Source: Mesobacillus maritimus | Lineage (GTDB): Bacteria; Bacillota; Bacilli; Bacillales; Cytobacillaceae | Length of the DNA stretch: 64,000 nucleotides | NCBI RefSeq assembly: GCF_019749255.1 | Contig: NZ_JACWFH010000009.1 | Span: forward strand, 186,001-250,000 | Direction of reading: 5' to 3' | Shown: positions 1-10,005 of the stretch, piece after piece | Numbering within the stretch: the stretch's first letter is position 1 | Layout: each line of letters starts with the position of its first letter | Program-made: the position numbers and the translations under genes | The notes under the pieces: model-generated | Databases searched by the model: none | What the model saw: only the letters and a program-made list of their open reading frames with translations | What the model was told of the DNA's origin: nothing

Positions 1-266
1 CTTTCTTCAAATAAAAGCTGCATACCAAGACAAATGCCCAATACAGGCTTCCCTGTCGCCGCAAACTCGCGGATCATTTCGGAAAGTCCTAGTTCATTCA
101 GACGTTCCATTGCATCTGGAAACGCACCAACACCAGGGACCAATAAGGCGTCTGCATTCTGCAGTTCTTCCGTCTTTTCCGAAATAAAATAAGCTGCATC
201 AAGTCGTTCGAGGGCTTTGCTGACACTGAACAAGTTCCCCATACCGTAATCGACGATTCCAATCAT
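1..266 (-). CDS. hisH: Imidazole glycerol phosphate synthase subunit HisH (partial, N-terminal part)
   Basis: The glutaminase subunit that feeds ammonia to HisF at the fifth step of histidine synthesis. Only about 88 N-terminal residues are in the window; the rest lies beyond base 1. The start [11 protein letters not shown] is followed by the conserved GVGAFPDAM and by [15 protein letters not shown], which holds the class I glutaminase nucleophile Cys in the GICLG motif. The ATG at 264-266 directly abuts the hisB stop codon at 267-269, so the two genes are almost certainly translationally coupled in the his operon. The catalytic His/Glu pair would be in the missing part. Identity is clear from motif and context. 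Confidence 0.95.
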   Translation of the reverse strand, partial: MIGIVDYGMGNLFSVSKALERLDAAYFISEKTEELQNADALLVPGVGAFPDAMERLNELGLSEMIREFAATGKPVLGICLGMQLLFEE

Positions 267-854
267 TTACAGCATTCCTTTCGAGGATGGAATCCCTTTT
301 ACCCGTGGATCGATGGTCGTTGCTTCATCAAGCGCACGAGCCAATGCTTTAAAAACAGCCTCAATCATATGGTGGGTGTTGTGACCGTAATGAACGATAA
401 CATGAAGATTCATTCTTGCCTCAAGAGCCAATTTCCATAAAAATTCATGGACCAATTCCGTATCAAAGGTGCCAACTTTTTGAGAAGGAAATTCACCGCG
501 CAACTCTAAATGCGGACGGTTGCTTAAATCGACGACCACTTGCGCTAATGCCTCATCCATCGGCACAAAGGCATTTCCATAACGTTTAATTCCACGCTTA
601 TCACCTAGTGCTTCGCGTAACGCCTGTCCTAGGCAAATTCCAATGTCCTCAGTTGTATGATGGTCATCAACCTCAATATCTCCTTTAGCATGAACACTTA
701 AGTCAAACTGCCCATGTTTGGCAAACAAATCAAGCATATGGGTTAAAAAAGGAACTCCTGTTTCAAGCTCTGAAAAACCCTCGCCGTCAATTCCTAGGCT
801 TAGCTGAATATTGGTCTCATTCGTTCTTCGGTCGACCGTTGCCACTCTCTCCAT
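267..854 (-). CDS. hisB: Imidazoleglycerol-phosphate dehydratase HisB
   Basis: A 195-residue monofunctional IGP dehydratase, the sixth enzymatic step of histidine synthesis, cytoplasmic and manganese-dependent. Both metal-binding signatures of the family are visible: DHHTTED at residues 64-70 and the GHNTHHMIEA stretch around 157-166. The length is normal for the single-domain bacterial enzyme, without the N-terminal phosphatase domain of the E. coli bifunctional form. It lies between hisD (31-bp gap) and hisH (abutting) on the same strand, in the standard Bacillus his order. Confidence 0.97.
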   Translation of the reverse strand: MERVATVDRRTNETNIQLSLGIDGEGFSELETGVPFLTHMLDLFAKHGQFDLSVHAKGDIEVDDHHTTEDIGICLGQALREALGDKRGIKRYGNAFVPMDEALAQVVVDLSNRPHLELRGEFPSQKVGTFDTELVHEFLWKLALEARMNLHVIVHYGHNTHHMIEAVFKALARALDEATTIDPRVKGIPSSKGML

Positions 855-885
855 CCTTCATTCCTCCCAATATGTATCCCACTTT

Positions 886-2172
886 TTATTTAGTAAATTT
901 TTTCAATCTAGTCTCAACTGCACGAGCATGAGCTTCAAGGCCCTCAAGCCGAGCAAACTGTGCAATCTTCTCACCATTTTCACGTAAAGCTCTTTCGCTA
1001 TAGGCAATAATGCTTGACTTTTTTTGGAAATCCTCGACATTAAGCGGACTTGAGAATCGTGCAGTTCCATTTGTTGGAAGAACATGATTCGGTCCAGCAA
1101 AATAATCACCCACAGGTTCTGAACTATAACGCCCAATAAAAATGGCTCCTGCATGACGGATTTGGCCAAGAAGTTCCATGGCGTTCTCTGTGACAATCTC
1201 TAAATGCTCTGGAGCCAATTGGTTCACGACCTCGATCGCTTCCTGTAAATCACTTGCCACATAGATGGCACCAAAGTCTTCTATCGACTTTTGGGCAATT
1301 TCTTTTCTAGGAAGGCTTGCGAGTTGAGCTGTTACTTCCCGTTGAACTTCTTCTGCCAGGACCGAAGAAGTTGTGACAAGAACAGAGCTTGCGCGCATAT
1401 CATGTTCAGCTTGCGATAAAAGATCAGCTGCAATTTCATCCGCGTTTGCACTCTCATCCGCAAGGACAGTGATTTCACTAGGACCGGCAATCATATCAAT
1501 ATCAACATCGCCGAACACTTCACGCTTCGCTAAAGCGACGTAAATATTTCCTGGACCCGTGATTTTATCAACAGGCTGAATCTTTTCAGTTCCATAAGCT
1601 AAAGCTGCGATGGCTTGGGCTCCACCAACTTTATAGATTTCTTCTACTCCTGCAATATCGGCCGCAACGAGAACGCCAGCAGGCAGCTTGCCGTCTTCAC
1701 CAGGAGGAGAGACCATCACGATGCGCTTTACGCCAGCTACCTTTGCAGGAATCACATTCATTAGAACAGAAGAAGGATAGGCAGCTGTTCCACCAGGAAC
1801 ATAAACTCCAACTGAATCTAAAGGAGTCACTTTTTGTCCTAGTATCGTCCCGTTTTCCTCAGTTGTAATCCATGAGTTCTTTTGTTGCTTTGCATGATAA
1901 CTCTGGATATTGTTTGCCGCTTCTTGGATAATGGGCACCAAGCTATCGTTCATTTCTTCATACGCATCCTCGATTTCCGAACGTTTTACTTTAAGCGAGG
2001 AAAGCGATACTAGATCAAACTTTTCAGTATAGGCAATAACCGCTGCGTCTCCAGAGCGCCGAACATCAGCAATGATTTTTTTTACCGCTTCGCGTTGCTC
2101 CTCTGTCCCACTGTCGACGGATCTCTTTATCGAAACATCGCCACTAACTTTTACTATCTTCAACTCCATCAT
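886..2172 (-). CDS. hisD: Histidinol dehydrogenase HisD
   Basis: Catalyses the last two NAD-dependent oxidations, histidinol to histidinal to histidine, with a zinc ion at the active site. The 428 residues match the family length. Visible family motifs are [14 protein letters not shown] (121-134), [14 protein letters not shown] (205-217), [14 protein letters not shown] (227-240), the active-site PEHLE (321-325) and [12 protein letters not shown] (356-367). Two consecutive ATG codons open the frame; the purine-rich GAAAGGA directly before them makes the second ATG (2169) the somewhat better start. It is the third gene of the operon, about 110 bp after hisG; no terminator was seen in that gap. 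Confidence 0.97.
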   Translation of the reverse strand: MMELKIVKVSGDVSIKRSVDSGTEEQREAVKKIIADVRRSGDAAVIAYTEKFDLVSLSSLKVKRSEIEDAYEEMNDSLVPIIQEAANNIQSYHAKQQKNSWITTEENGTILGQKVTPLDSVGVYVPGGTAAYPSSVLMNVIPAKVAGVKRIVMVSPPGEDGKLPAGVLVAADIAGVEEIYKVGGAQAIAALAYGTEKIQPVDKITGPGNIYVALAKREVFGDVDIDMIAGPSEITVLADESANADEIAADLLSQAEHDMRASSVLVTTSSVLAEEVQREVTAQLASLPRKEIAQKSIEDFGAIYVASDLQEAIEVVNQLAPEHLEIVTENAMELLGQIRHAGAIFIGRYSSEPVGDYFAGPNHVLPTNGTARFSSPLNVEDFQKKSSIIAYSERALRENGEKIAQFARLEGLEAHARAVETRLKKFTK

Positions 2173-2285
2173 CCTTTCAAAATAGGACCGACTTTCTCTT
2201 TCTAAAAGAGGTTGTTCTATTTATCTGTTGATTTCCGCCTCAATCAACACTCCATGTTCACCTTAGTCCTTACACAGGGGCAAGA

Positions 2286-2915
2286 TTAAATCACTTCACT
2301 TAACGAAGCTACGATTCCCGTGATTCGTTCATCTTTCATTCGATAGCTTACTGGGTTGACAATCAACCTTGATGTAATCGTAGTAATTGTTTCGTATTCA
2401 ACGAGTCCGTTTTCTTTTAAGGTCTGTCCTGTCGAGACAATGTCAACAATCCGATCAGAAAGCCCAATGAGTGGGGCAAGTTCGATTGATCCATTTAACT
2501 TAATAATCTCTACTTGTTCCCCTTGCTCACGAAAGAATGCAGCTGCAACATTTGGGTATTTTGTTGCAATTTTAGGAGCAACATCATTCATTTTCGTGCC
2601 TGGCAAACCTGCTACAGCAAGATAACAAGCACTTATTTTTAAATCGAGAAGTTCGTAAACATCTCGCTCTTCTTCAAGTAAAACATCTTTCCCAGCAATC
2701 CCAAGGTCCGCCACACCATGCTCTACATAGGTAGCTACATCCATTGGTTTTGATAAAATAAACCGAAAATTCTCTTCCGGAACATCAATAATAAGTTTGC
2801 GTGAATCATCGAACTCAGGTGGGAGCTGGTAGCCAGCTTTACGAAGTAATTCCGCCGCTTCCTCGAAAATACGCCCCTTCGGCATGGCAATGGTTAATGG
2901 TTCTTTCACAGTCAT
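2286..2915 (-). CDS. hisG: ATP phosphoribosyltransferase, short form, HisG
   Basis: First enzyme of histidine synthesis, joining ATP and PRPP. At 209 residues it is the short form that lacks the C-terminal regulatory domain and needs HisZ as partner; hisZ is immediately upstream and overlaps it in an ATGA arrangement (2912-2915). The family segments TIAMPKGRI near the N terminus, [12 protein letters not shown] in the middle and the PRPP-binding [16 protein letters not shown] region near the C terminus ([14 protein letters not shown] just before it) are present. The short-form/HisZ pairing is typical of Bacilli. Confidence 0.97.
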   Translation of the reverse strand: MTVKEPLTIAMPKGRIFEEAAELLRKAGYQLPPEFDDSRKLIIDVPEENFRFILSKPMDVATYVEHGVADLGIAGKDVLLEEERDVYELLDLKISACYLAVAGLPGTKMNDVAPKIATKYPNVAAAFFREQGEQVEIIKLNGSIELAPLIGLSDRIVDIVSTGQTLKENGLVEYETITTITSRLIVNPVSYRMKDERITGIVASLSEVI

Positions 2916-4096
2916 TTCACCGGCTCCTTCCCTGCTTTTCCAACTAAAAACGTAACGTCAGAGTATTTTTTTGTACATGCATCCAGGTCTTTGACACCGC
3001 TAATGTCTTGAAGCACAACCTGGTTGCCTGCTATTCTGCGCTCTTTCGCCAGTCCACACGCCTCTTTTCGACGCTCTGGACTAAACAAAATGCATTCAAC
3101 AGGAGCTGTCTCATCAATTTCTCCCAATGCTTCGATGAGTCGGTCTAGTCGGATGGCAAAGCCTGTTGCGCCTGTGGACCTTCCAAACTTTTCTAGCAAG
3201 CCATCATACCGGCCCCCGTTCCCTATCGGAAAGCCTACATTGCCGGCATAAACCTCAAACAAAATGCCTGTGTAATAACTCATATGGCTCACAAGCGTTA
3301 GATCAAACTTAATATAATTTGCAACATCATAATCACTGATGATATTCCATAATTCTTGGAGTTCAAGAATCGCTTCTTTCCCTTTTTCATTTTCAATTAA
3401 ATCAAGGGACTTGCCGATTACTTCCATGCCACCACGCAGATTAAGGAAAGCTAAGAGACGCTGGCTGTCAATCGAAGATAACGGCAAGGATTTCACATGC
3501 TCTCGATACCCTACATAATTCTTTTCGTATAAAAACTTCGTTAATTCTTGGGCTCGTTCTTCATTTCCAAGAATTTGAACAAATAATTCTTTTACAAAAC
3601 CTGAATGTCCGATTGATAATTGGAAATCCTTTAGGCCGGACTCTTTCAATACTGAAACAGCTAAAGCAATCATTTCCCCATCTGCACTGACGGTTCCATC
3701 ACCAATACATTCTACACCAACTTGCTCAAATTCAGCTGGACGCCCACCTTCACGTTGCTGGGCACGAAAAAGGTTAGCAGAATAGGCAAGCCTAATTGGT
3801 AAGTTTTCATTTAAAAGCTTAGAAGCTGCCACTCTCGCAATTGGTGCCGTCATATCTGGCCGAAGCACTAGTGTATGCCCTTCCTGATCAAGAAGTTTAA
3901 AAAGTTGCTGGTCGAGAATCGCGGATGCGGTTCCGACTGTCTCATAATATTCAAGTGCTGGGGTAGCAATAAACTGGTATCCCCAACGTTTCATTTCTGT
4001 TTCAAGTGCAGACCTAACATGCTGCTTCGTTTCATATAAGTTTGGTAACGTATCCCTCATTCCAAGAGGCTTCTCAAACATGAATAATCGACTCAT
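2912..4096 (-). CDS. hisZ: ATP phosphoribosyltransferase regulatory subunit HisZ
   Basis: A histidyl-tRNA synthetase paralogue that activates and regulates short-form HisG and does not charge tRNA. The start [18 protein letters not shown] at 4096 is preferred over an ATG 18 codons upstream, because AAAAGGGTG lies about 8 bases before it; this gives 394 residues. Class II synthetase-like features are visible: the GMRD opening, [20 protein letters not shown] (motif 2 region) and [32 protein letters not shown]. The C-terminal anticodon-binding domain of HisS is absent, as expected for HisZ. It is the first gene of the operon, with a promoter candidate about 110 bp upstream. Confidence 0.95.
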   Translation of the reverse strand: MSRLFMFEKPLGMRDTLPNLYETKQHVRSALETEMKRWGYQFIATPALEYYETVGTASAILDQQLFKLLDQEGHTLVLRPDMTAPIARVAASKLLNENLPIRLAYSANLFRAQQREGGRPAEFEQVGVECIGDGTVSADGEMIALAVSVLKESGLKDFQLSIGHSGFVKELFVQILGNEERAQELTKFLYEKNYVGYREHVKSLPLSSIDSQRLLAFLNLRGGMEVIGKSLDLIENEKGKEAILELQELWNIISDYDVANYIKFDLTLVSHMSYYTGILFEVYAGNVGFPIGNGGRYDGLLEKFGRSTGATGFAIRLDRLIEALGEIDETAPVECILFSPERRKEACGLAKERRIAGNQVVLQDISGVKDLDACTKKYSDVTFLVGKAGKEPVK

Positions 4097-4201
4097 TCTA
4101 TTCACCCTTTTCGCTTGGCTATCGTTCCATTTTCCGCTTTTATATTTCATATGTATATATGCTTTAGTTCGCTAATATGGTAATGAAATAAAGTTATATG
4201 T

Positions 4202-4230
4202 AGTTTACCGTTTTGAAATAAAAACGTCAA
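4202..4230 (-). promoter_or_regulatory. Candidate SigA promoter for the his operon
   Basis: On the minus strand TTGACG (4225-4230) and TAAACT (4202-4207) are separated by 17 bases, about 105 bp before the hisZ start. The -35 matches 5 of 6 consensus bases and the -10 matches 4 of 6. No T-box or other His-responsive leader was recognised in the leader. Confidence 0.4.
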
Positions 4231-4394
4231 GATAAAAAAACGTAGTAATTCTTAGACTACAAGTATTACAGCTAAAACTATTACATTATTTAGAATTAGC
4301 TATTATTCGGGAAATTCCTCTAAAATTCGGCATTTTCCCAATAAACATCCGAATTCCTCTCGTTTAGTAACGTTTACGGTACATCCTCAAGTTT

Positions 4395-4419
4395 GTTTTA
4401 GTTAAGAATATTTGGGTAA
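4395..4419 (+). promoter_or_regulatory. Candidate SigB-type promoter upstream of opuD
   Basis: GTTTTA (4395-4400) and GGGTAA (4414-4419) with a 13-base spacer resemble the SigB consensus GTTTAA-N12-15-GGGTAT (five of six in each half). A general-stress promoter would fit an osmoprotectant importer. The site is about 335 bp before the chosen start, so a long leader would follow. An overlapping SigA -10 (TAATAT, from 4417) is possible. Confidence 0.3.
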
Positions 4420-4561
4420 TATATAAATAGGAAGGGAGGATATGTTCCGGTAAAGTAAGAATTCAGGTCATAGGCTAAAAAAGGAATTATTTTTCCTACT
4501 TTCACAATGTGTTTTCTTTGCTAAAAAGAAGGGGACTTCTTAAGCAAAAGAATGAATGGGT

Positions 4562-4589
4562 CCTTTTAGGTTTTCGCACCTAATAAAGG
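4562..4589 (+). promoter_or_regulatory. Inverted repeat in the opuD leader
   Basis: The arms CCTTTTAGGT (4562-4571) and ACCTAATAAAGG (4578-4589) enclose a 6-base loop TTTCGC. No T-run follows, so it is not an ordinary terminator. It could be an mRNA leader hairpin or an operator; function unknown. Confidence 0.35.
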
Positions 4590-4753
4590 CTCCATGTAAA
4601 GAGGACTGTTAAATTGTGATAATAGGAAAACGAATTCCCGCCATATCTAACCACTTATCTAATCCAAAAACCCTTACCCGAGTGGTGACCCCCTTCGTTC
4701 TTACTTTTTTTATTTTTCATTTGCGGAAAAAAAGTACTAGAAAGGGAGAGTTG

Positions 4754-6292
4754 ATGTTTAACAAAAATAAATTAAATAGTGTTTTTTGGGTATCTGCCAT
4801 TACTTTAGGAGTTTTCGTACTGGTTGGTGCATTATTTCCTACTACATTTGCTAAAGGAGCAAATGCCGCTTTAACCTTCACTACCTCGTCATTTGGTTGG
4901 CTCTATCTACTAGCAATCTTTATTTTTACTGTTTTTCTCATCTACCTTGTCTTCAGTAAATATGGAAATATTCGTCTTGGTGGGCAAGATGAAACACCTG
5001 CTTATTCATTATTCACATGGATTGGGATGCTATTTTCAGCAGGTTTTGGAATTGCGCTGGTGTTTTATGGTGTTGGCGAACCAATGACCCATTTTAACCA
5101 TACGCCAATCTCTGGAGTGGAACCGCTATCAGAACAGGCTGCACGTGTGGCAATCGGCTATTCCTTTTTTCACTACGGTGTGAGTCAATGGACGGTTTTT
5201 GCAATTGTCGGTCTAATCATGGCTTATTTTCAATTTAAGAAAAAACAAAATGGATTAGTGTCTACTAGTTTAACTCCGCTGATCGGAAACAGGCCGAGAT
5301 TGAAGAATGGGATTGATATCCTTGCCGTTGTAGCAACGGTAATGGGGGTAGCTACCTCATTAGGAATGGGTATCATGCAAATCAATGGTGGTTTAAATAC
5401 GGTATTGGGGATTCCAACTGGAATTTGGCCCCAGATTGGGATTATAGCTGTGATGACCGTATTATTTATTACTTCATCATCAACTGGGTTAGATAAAGGA
5501 ATTAAATGGTTAAGTAACTTCAATCTTGGTGGCGCGTTATTGTTAATGTTATTTGTTTTTATTACCGGACCAACCGTATTTATATTAGATACATTTATCG
5601 TTGGAATCGGTGATTACCTGACTAACTTTGTGAACTATAGCTTCCGTCTAAATCCATACACAGAAAATAATTGGTCACGAGAGTGGACTGTTTTTTACTG
5701 GGCTTGGGCCATTGCTTGGTCACCATTTGTTGGTGCTTTTGTTGCCCGAGTTTCACGAGGTAGAACGGTTCGTGAGTTTATTCTTGGGGTAATGGTTGCG
5801 CCTCCTGCTGTCGCGTTAATGTGGATTGCTGTGTTTGGAGGAACTGCCCTTCACATGGACTTATTCGGTGGAGCCAATATTGCAGCAGCCGTAGATAATG
5901 ACATCACTAGTGCGTTATTTAGTCTATACGATCAATTGCCTTTTTCTTTCTTAGTCTCTATCATGACGATGCTGCTGATTCTTACCTTCTTGGTAACCTC
6001 AGCAGACTCAGCTGTTTTCATCCTAAGTAGTATGACGACAGGAGGAAGCTTAAACCCACCTGTACGCGTACGAATCATTTGGGGTGTATTGATGAGTTCA
6101 ATTGCCACTGTTCTCCTTATTTCCAGCGGGTTAGCGGGACTACAAACGGCATCCATTGTCGCCGCGCTTCCGTTTACAATCATCCTTTTAGCGATGACCT
6201 TTACGCTTTACAAGGTGTTGAAAGCAGATGACACGTTCGTTCAGCAAGGGCAGACTGAAAAGAAGGATAAGAAGAAAAAGAATACAGCTTGA
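4754..6292 (+). CDS. opuD: Glycine betaine transporter, BCCT family (OpuD-like)
   Basis: A secondary sodium-coupled importer of glycine betaine and related compatible solutes in the cytoplasmic membrane. With the ATG at 4754, preceded by AAAGGGAGAG at good spacing, it has 512 residues, the same as B. subtilis OpuD. It shows about 12 hydrophobic segments. The tryptophan-rich signature in TM8, WAWAIAWSPFVG, has W316, W318 and W322, the aromatic box that binds trimethylammonium groups. Glycine-rich GFGIALVFYG and LGMGIMQINGG fit the sodium-site segments. The C terminus is short and basic (KKDKKKKNTA). It lies alone between the his operon and yvoF, breaking the usual B. subtilis neighbourhood, and has its own terminator. 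Substrate preference is inferred from the family. Confidence 0.9.
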   Translation: MFNKNKLNSVFWVSAITLGVFVLVGALFPTTFAKGANAALTFTTSSFGWLYLLAIFIFTVFLIYLVFSKYGNIRLGGQDETPAYSLFTWIGMLFSAGFGIALVFYGVGEPMTHFNHTPISGVEPLSEQAARVAIGYSFFHYGVSQWTVFAIVGLIMAYFQFKKKQNGLVSTSLTPLIGNRPRLKNGIDILAVVATVMGVATSLGMGIMQINGGLNTVLGIPTGIWPQIGIIAVMTVLFITSSSTGLDKGIKWLSNFNLGGALLLMLFVFITGPTVFILDTFIVGIGDYLTNFVNYSFRLNPYTENNWSREWTVFYWAWAIAWSPFVGAFVARVSRGRTVREFILGVMVAPPAVALMWIAVFGGTALHMDLFGGANIAAAVDNDITSALFSLYDQLPFSFLVSIMTMLLILTFLVTSADSAVFILSSMTTGGSLNPPVRVRIIWGVLMSSIATVLLISSGLAGLQTASIVAALPFTIILLAMTFTLYKVLKADDTFVQQGQTEKKDKKKKNTA

Positions 6293-6306
6293 TGGGTTTT
6301 ATTTGT

Positions 6307-6347
6307 AAAAACGGTAGCGGAGTTTTTCCTTCGCTGCCGTTTTTTTG
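6307..6347 (+). terminator. Rho-independent terminator of opuD
   Basis: Arms AAAACGGTAGCG and CGCTGCCGTTTT with a loop of about 12 bases and a run of seven T (6340-6346), 15 bp after the opuD stop codon. Confidence 0.85.
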
Positions 6348-6383
6348 GTTTGTATGGGGATTCTTTCTAGAATCGGGTAATTA

Positions 6384-6834
6384 GGGTTTCGGTCCCTTTC
6401 TTCCTGGTTACCTCTTAGTTAGGCAGTCAAGCACACTCATTGGTTACCATACTTCTCGCTTAGCTTCTAAGTTAGGTTATCAATCTAGTCTATTGGTTCC
6501 CTTTCTCTCTGCTTTTCCCCTTAGATAGGGCACCTACCACCTCTATTGGTTCCCTTTCTCTCTGCTTTTCCCCTTAGATAGGGCACCTACCACCTCTATT
6601 GGTTCCCTTTCTCTCTGCTCTCCCCCTTAGATAGGGCACCTACCACCTCTATTGGTTCCCTTTCTCTCTGCTTTTCCCCTTAGATAGGGCACCTACCACT
6701 CCTATTGATTCCCTTTCTCTCTGCTCTCCCCCTTAGATAGGGCACCTACCACTCCTATTGGTTCCCTTTCTCTCTGCTTTTCCCCTTAGATAGGGCACCA
6801 ACCACCTCCTGCTATCCCCTTTGAATAGGGTACC
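6384..6834. repeat. 53-bp intergenic tandem repeat array (6 near-identical plus 2 decayed units)
   Basis: Six tandem copies of a 53-bp unit occupy 6490-6807, with unit starts at 6490, 6543, 6596, 6649, 6702 and 6755, differing at only a few positions. Two decayed copies stay in register upstream (starts near 6384 and 6437) and a partial copy follows near 6814-6834. Each unit carries GGTTCCCT and AGGGCACC, which can pair over 7 of 8 positions across a loop of about 24 bases, plus a smaller CCCT/AGGG hairpin. The array lies between convergent opuD and yvoF, outside both terminators. It is not a CRISPR array: there are no unique spacers. Confidence 0.9.
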
Positions 6835-6914
6835 AAGCTCGAGGAATTACAGAGCTTCTCTATTTTGTACCAGATCATCTAATGGTCGATTTGACAGCCA
6901 AAGCTGGTCAAAAA

Positions 6915-6944
6915 AAATAAACCTACAGTTGCAGGTTTATTTTT
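6915..6944 (-). terminator. Terminator of yvoF (hairpin usable on both strands)
   Basis: Arms AATAAACCT and AGGTTTATT with a small loop, A-run on one side and T-run on the other. On the minus strand it overlaps the yvoF stop codon (6937-6939) and is followed by eight T. Confidence 0.8.
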
Positions 6945-7467
6945 CCCCATATATCGGATCATCGGCCCAGCGTTTCGCTAGTTCTTCTTTTGTATAGACG
7001 ACTCTCATGGGGTTTCCGCCAACGAATGCACCTGCTGGAACGTCTTTATGAACGACAGTTCCAGCTGAGACAAAGGCGCCATCGCCGATAACGACACCCG
7101 GCAGAATGGTTGAGTTCGCACCGATCATGACTTCGTCGCCGATGATGACATCGCCAAGGCGGTATTCTTTTATAAGATATTCATGGGCTAAAATTGTTGT
7201 ATTATAGCCGATTACGGTATTGCGACCAACCTGAATCTTCTCTGGAAACATCACGTCTAACATCACCATTAGAGCGAAGGATGTTTGGTCACCGACTTTC
7301 ATCTTCAAAAAAGTCCGGTACAACCAGTTTTTCATTGATAAAAACGGAGTGTACCTAGCCATCTGGATAATAATAAAATTTTTAACAACCTTTAAAAAGG
7401 GAACTGTTTTATAAACATGCCAAAGGGAATTGGCTCCTTCGACCTGATGGCGAACTGTATTCCTCAT
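6937..7467 (-). CDS. yvoF: Acyltransferase of the left-handed beta-helix family (YvoF)
   Basis: A 176-residue CoA-dependent O-acetyltransferase-like protein. The C-terminal half is hexapeptide repeat ([20 protein letters not shown], then [41 protein letters not shown]), which folds as a trimeric left-handed beta helix in this family. The start at 7465-7467 is chosen because AGAGGTGAG precedes it and it forms a TAATG overlap with the ppaX stop; a longer frame upstream is only the antisense of ppaX. It is the last gene of the hprK-lgt-yvoD-ppaX-yvoF operon. Substrate unknown. Confidence 0.9.
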   Translation of the reverse strand: MRNTVRHQVEGANSLWHVYKTVPFLKVVKNFIIIQMARYTPFLSMKNWLYRTFLKMKVGDQTSFALMVMLDVMFPEKIQVGRNTVIGYNTTILAHEYLIKEYRLGDVIIGDEVMIGANSTILPGVVIGDGAFVSAGTVVHKDVPAGAFVGGNPMRVVYTKEELAKRWADDPIYGEK

Positions 7468-8114
7468 TATCTCACCTCTAGGATGGACAAGAGGTCGGAC
7501 ATTTGCTCCAGCATAAAGTCTGGGTCGTAGGCGGCAAGATGCTCCCTTCCTTTTAGAGTCCAAGCAACACCCGCTGTCTTTGTCCCAGCATTTTTCCCGG
7601 CGAGTACATCATGATGATTGTCTCCTACCATCATGGCGTTCTCTGGCTTCGATCCTAGCTTATCCAAAGCTTTAAAAATGGGTTCTGGATCTGGCTTAGC
7701 CTTTTCTACATGATCAAGAGCGATAAGAACAGGAAAATACTTATCTAAACCAGTGAGCTTCAAGCCCATTCTTGCAGTATCTGCGAGCTTAGTCGTTACC
7801 ACCGCGAGCTTATAGCCTTTTTCACTTAAGGTACGGATGGTCTCGTAGACGCCTTCAAATTCGGTAACCAAGCTGTCATGATTGGAAATGTTGTATTCAC
7901 GGTAAGTTCGTATCATTTCATCGGCTCTTTGAGAATCAATTCCTTCAAAAACCTCTCTTAAGGTCGGCCCCATGAAGGGCAGCACATCCTGCCGCTTGTA
8001 TTGTCCTGGAAGGTATCGATCTAATGTATGCAAATAAGATGAGACAATCAGCTCATTGGTATCAATTAAAGTACCATCTAAATCAAATAAAAGTGTGTCG
8101 ATTTTAGTGTTCAT
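7467..8114 (-). CDS. ppaX: Pyrophosphatase PpaX (HAD superfamily)
   Basis: Hydrolyses pyrophosphate released when HPr kinase/phosphorylase dephosphorylates Ser-P-HPr, which fits its place in the hprK operon. The 215 residues start at the ATG at 8112-8114, behind AAAGGAAG at good spacing. HAD motif I is [10 protein letters not shown] with the nucleophile D11 and D13. Motif II Thr is in VVTTKLADT, motif III Lys in EKAKPDPEP and motif IV acidic residues in [16 protein letters not shown]. It overlaps the upstream membrane protein by 11 bp and couples to yvoF through TAATG. Confidence 0.95.
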   Translation of the reverse strand: MNTKIDTLLFDLDGTLIDTNELIVSSYLHTLDRYLPGQYKRQDVLPFMGPTLREVFEGIDSQRADEMIRTYREYNISNHDSLVTEFEGVYETIRTLSEKGYKLAVVTTKLADTARMGLKLTGLDKYFPVLIALDHVEKAKPDPEPIFKALDKLGSKPENAMMVGDNHHDVLAGKNAGTKTAGVAWTLKGREHLAAYDPDFMLEQMSDLLSILEVR

Positions 8115-9048
8115 ATACAGCTTCCTTTCGTTTGGCAATGCCGACTCGGTTCCATATAAACGCTACAGTGATTGTTAGAAGTATCGCGGTAATGATTCGA
8201 ATGAGTAGCAATGGAACCACAGGTATTCCAAGTGGAATAAAAATCAGTGTATCTTCAATCACCGCATGGCAGGCGACCAGAAAGATAAACGCAATCGTTG
8301 CATCTTTTTTCGATACACCATCTTCCTTAACTGCTTGAATCATCACCCCTGCACCCATTGCCAAACCAATTAAAAGTCCAGTTGCGAGAGTCATAGATGT
8401 GTTTTCTTTCATTCCAAGCATTCTCGTAAACGGAGAAATCCAGCCTGAAAAGACATCCAGCCACTTCAAGTCTTTCAAAATTTGAATGGCAATCATAAGC
8501 GGAATTACAATCACAGCGATTTGCAATATCCCCATACCAGCTTTTTCAATTCCCTCAAGGATGATAGCAAACCATCCAGTTGGCTGCTCTTGCTGTACAG
8601 GAATCATTCCGTACTTTGCGATTTCTGATCCCCCTTGCCAAACAAGGTTAATCACAATGGCTGATATAAAGGCCAATCCGAGGCGAACCACAAGGACTAC
8701 CCAGAGCTTAACACCTACCTTTAATGCCACACCTGTTTCAATAAACAAGTTATGTGAGAAGCTTAACATCACAGCGATAATAAAAACTTCTTTGACCGTT
8801 AAGTCGAGAGTAAGGATGGCACCAATTCCTGCGTATAAGTTAAGAAAATTCCCCAATACAAGAGGAATCGCTGCATCCCCCGATAGGCCAATCAAAGCCA
8901 TTAACGGAGTCACCAACTCAATAACCCAAGGCAACACGGGTGTGAACTGAAGAATCGAGATGATTAACGTCACCGGAAAAATGATTTTCCCTAACGTCCA
9001 CACGGTATGTAAGCCAACCAGACTCCCCTTTTTTAATGAAGATACCAT
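8104..9048 (-). CDS. yvoD: Nucleoside-recognition (Gate) domain membrane protein, YvoD-like
   Basis: A 314-residue integral membrane protein with about eight hydrophobic segments and the Gate/nucleoside-recognition domain pattern ([25 protein letters not shown] in the first half, [26 protein letters not shown] in the second half). Related proteins include the spore maturation proteins SpmA and SpmB. The start at 9048 follows GGGGGAGGTG. Transport substrate or role is unknown; the name follows position between lgt and ppaX as in B. subtilis. Confidence 0.85.
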   Translation of the reverse strand: MVSSLKKGSLVGLHTVWTLGKIIFPVTLIISILQFTPVLPWVIELVTPLMALIGLSGDAAIPLVLGNFLNLYAGIGAILTLDLTVKEVFIIAVMLSFSHNLFIETGVALKVGVKLWVVLVVRLGLAFISAIVINLVWQGGSEIAKYGMIPVQQEQPTGWFAIILEGIEKAGMGILQIAVIVIPLMIAIQILKDLKWLDVFSGWISPFTRMLGMKENTSMTLATGLLIGLAMGAGVMIQAVKEDGVSKKDATIAFIFLVACHAVIEDTLIFIPLGIPVVPLLLIRIITAILLTITVAFIWNRVGIAKRKEAVYEH

Positions 9049-9082
9049 CTTAAGCACCTCCCCCTGTTCATATAAAAACTTT

Positions 9083-9940
9083 CTATTTCTTATTCCCTTT
9101 GACTTGTTTCTTTGACGACTTCGTATTCTCGTCATCTAAATAGCGGATAGCCGATAAGCCCTTCATTCTCCGGTAAAACCATAAGACTACAGCAAGAAGA
9201 ATGAGACCAATTGAGATAACTTGGGCGATTCTTAAAAAATCTGTCAACATTAAACTATCTGTCCGCATGCCTTCGACAAAGAAACGACCAATTGAATACC
9301 AAATCACATAGCTGAGGAAAAGTTCTCCTCTACCAAGATTCACTCTTCTAAGCCCTATCAACAAGGCGAATCCGAGGAAATTCCATACTGACTCATAGAG
9401 AAAGGTTGGATGATAATAGGCTCCATTAATATACATTTGATTGATAATAAACTCTGGCAGCATTAAGTTTTCAAGGAACGCCCGCGTAACCTCTCCACCA
9501 TGTGCTTCCTGATTAATGAAATTTCCCCAGCGTCCAATCGCTTGCCCAAGGATAATACTTGGTGCCGCAATATCCGCCACTTTCCAAAAGGAAACATTTC
9601 TTTTTTTCGTAAAAATATAAGCCGTTGCAACGGCACCAATGAGTGCACCGTGAATGGCAATCCCACCATTCCAAATCGCTAGAATTTCTGAAGGATGTTG
9701 TGCATAGTAATCCCATTGGAAAAGAACATAGTAAATTCTTGCACTTAAAATGGAAATGGGGATTGCCCATAACATTAGGTCAGCGAAAAGATCTTTTTCT
9801 AAGCCACGTTTTTCCCCTTCACGCATAGCTAACCATAGTGCGAGCGCGATTCCTACCCCAATTATGACTCCATACCAATGTACTTGGATAGGTCCTAATG
9901 AGAAGGCAATCGGATCAATCGGTTGAAAGTTTTCTTCCAT
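9083..9940 (-). CDS. lgt: Prolipoprotein diacylglyceryl transferase Lgt
   Basis: Transfers diacylglycerol from phosphatidylglycerol to the lipobox cysteine of prelipoproteins in the cytoplasmic membrane; in this window CccB is a likely client. About 285 residues with seven hydrophobic segments. The family signature [18 protein letters not shown], with the essential Arg and Asn, is present, as is [12 protein letters not shown] with the conserved His. A second ATG two codons inside the frame (9940) has better spacing from AAAGGAG than the first (9946), so it is preferred. The C-terminal tail is basic and cytoplasmic. Confidence 0.95.
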   Translation of the reverse strand: MEENFQPIDPIAFSLGPIQVHWYGVIIGVGIALALWLAMREGEKRGLEKDLFADLMLWAIPISILSARIYYVLFQWDYYAQHPSEILAIWNGGIAIHGALIGAVATAYIFTKKRNVSFWKVADIAAPSIILGQAIGRWGNFINQEAHGGEVTRAFLENLMLPEFIINQMYINGAYYHPTFLYESVWNFLGFALLIGLRRVNLGRGELFLSYVIWYSIGRFFVEGMRTDSLMLTDFLRIAQVISIGLILLAVVLWFYRRMKGLSAIRYLDDENTKSSKKQVKGNKK

Positions 9941-10005
9941 ATCCATTCTCCTTTGTTATTCTATCTATTTAGTTAAATTTTTTGGAGTGATAAGACCTAC
10001 CGTTT

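Larger units (their letters stand above)
4231..4753. other. Gene-free divergent region between hisZ and the betaine transporter
   Basis: A stretch of about 520 bp between divergent genes. It contains the candidate SigB-like site (4395-4419) and an inverted repeat (4562-4589), both listed separately. A reading frame continues upstream of the transporter start from a GTG at 4616, but it lacks a ribosome binding site and encodes residues untypical of a BCCT N terminus, so it is treated as untranslated leader. Nothing else was recognised. Confidence 0.6.

Noticed and set aside
903-1196. Short open frame antisense to hisD on the same strand, alternate frame, and many similar frames elsewhere
   Set aside because: They lie fully inside well-supported genes in other frames, with no ribosome binding site and no family resemblance.
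4097-4300. T-box leader for the his operon
   Set aside because: No specifier stem, AGGGTGGNACCGCG-like T-box sequence or terminator/antiterminator pair was seen.
4616-4753. 46-residue N-terminal extension of the BCCT transporter
   Set aside because: GTG start without ribosome binding site; the ATG at 4754 has AAAGGGAGAG and gives the normal family length.
6490-6807. CRISPR-like array
   Set aside because: Units repeat over their whole 53 bp with no unique spacers and no cas genes; it is a simple tandem repeat.
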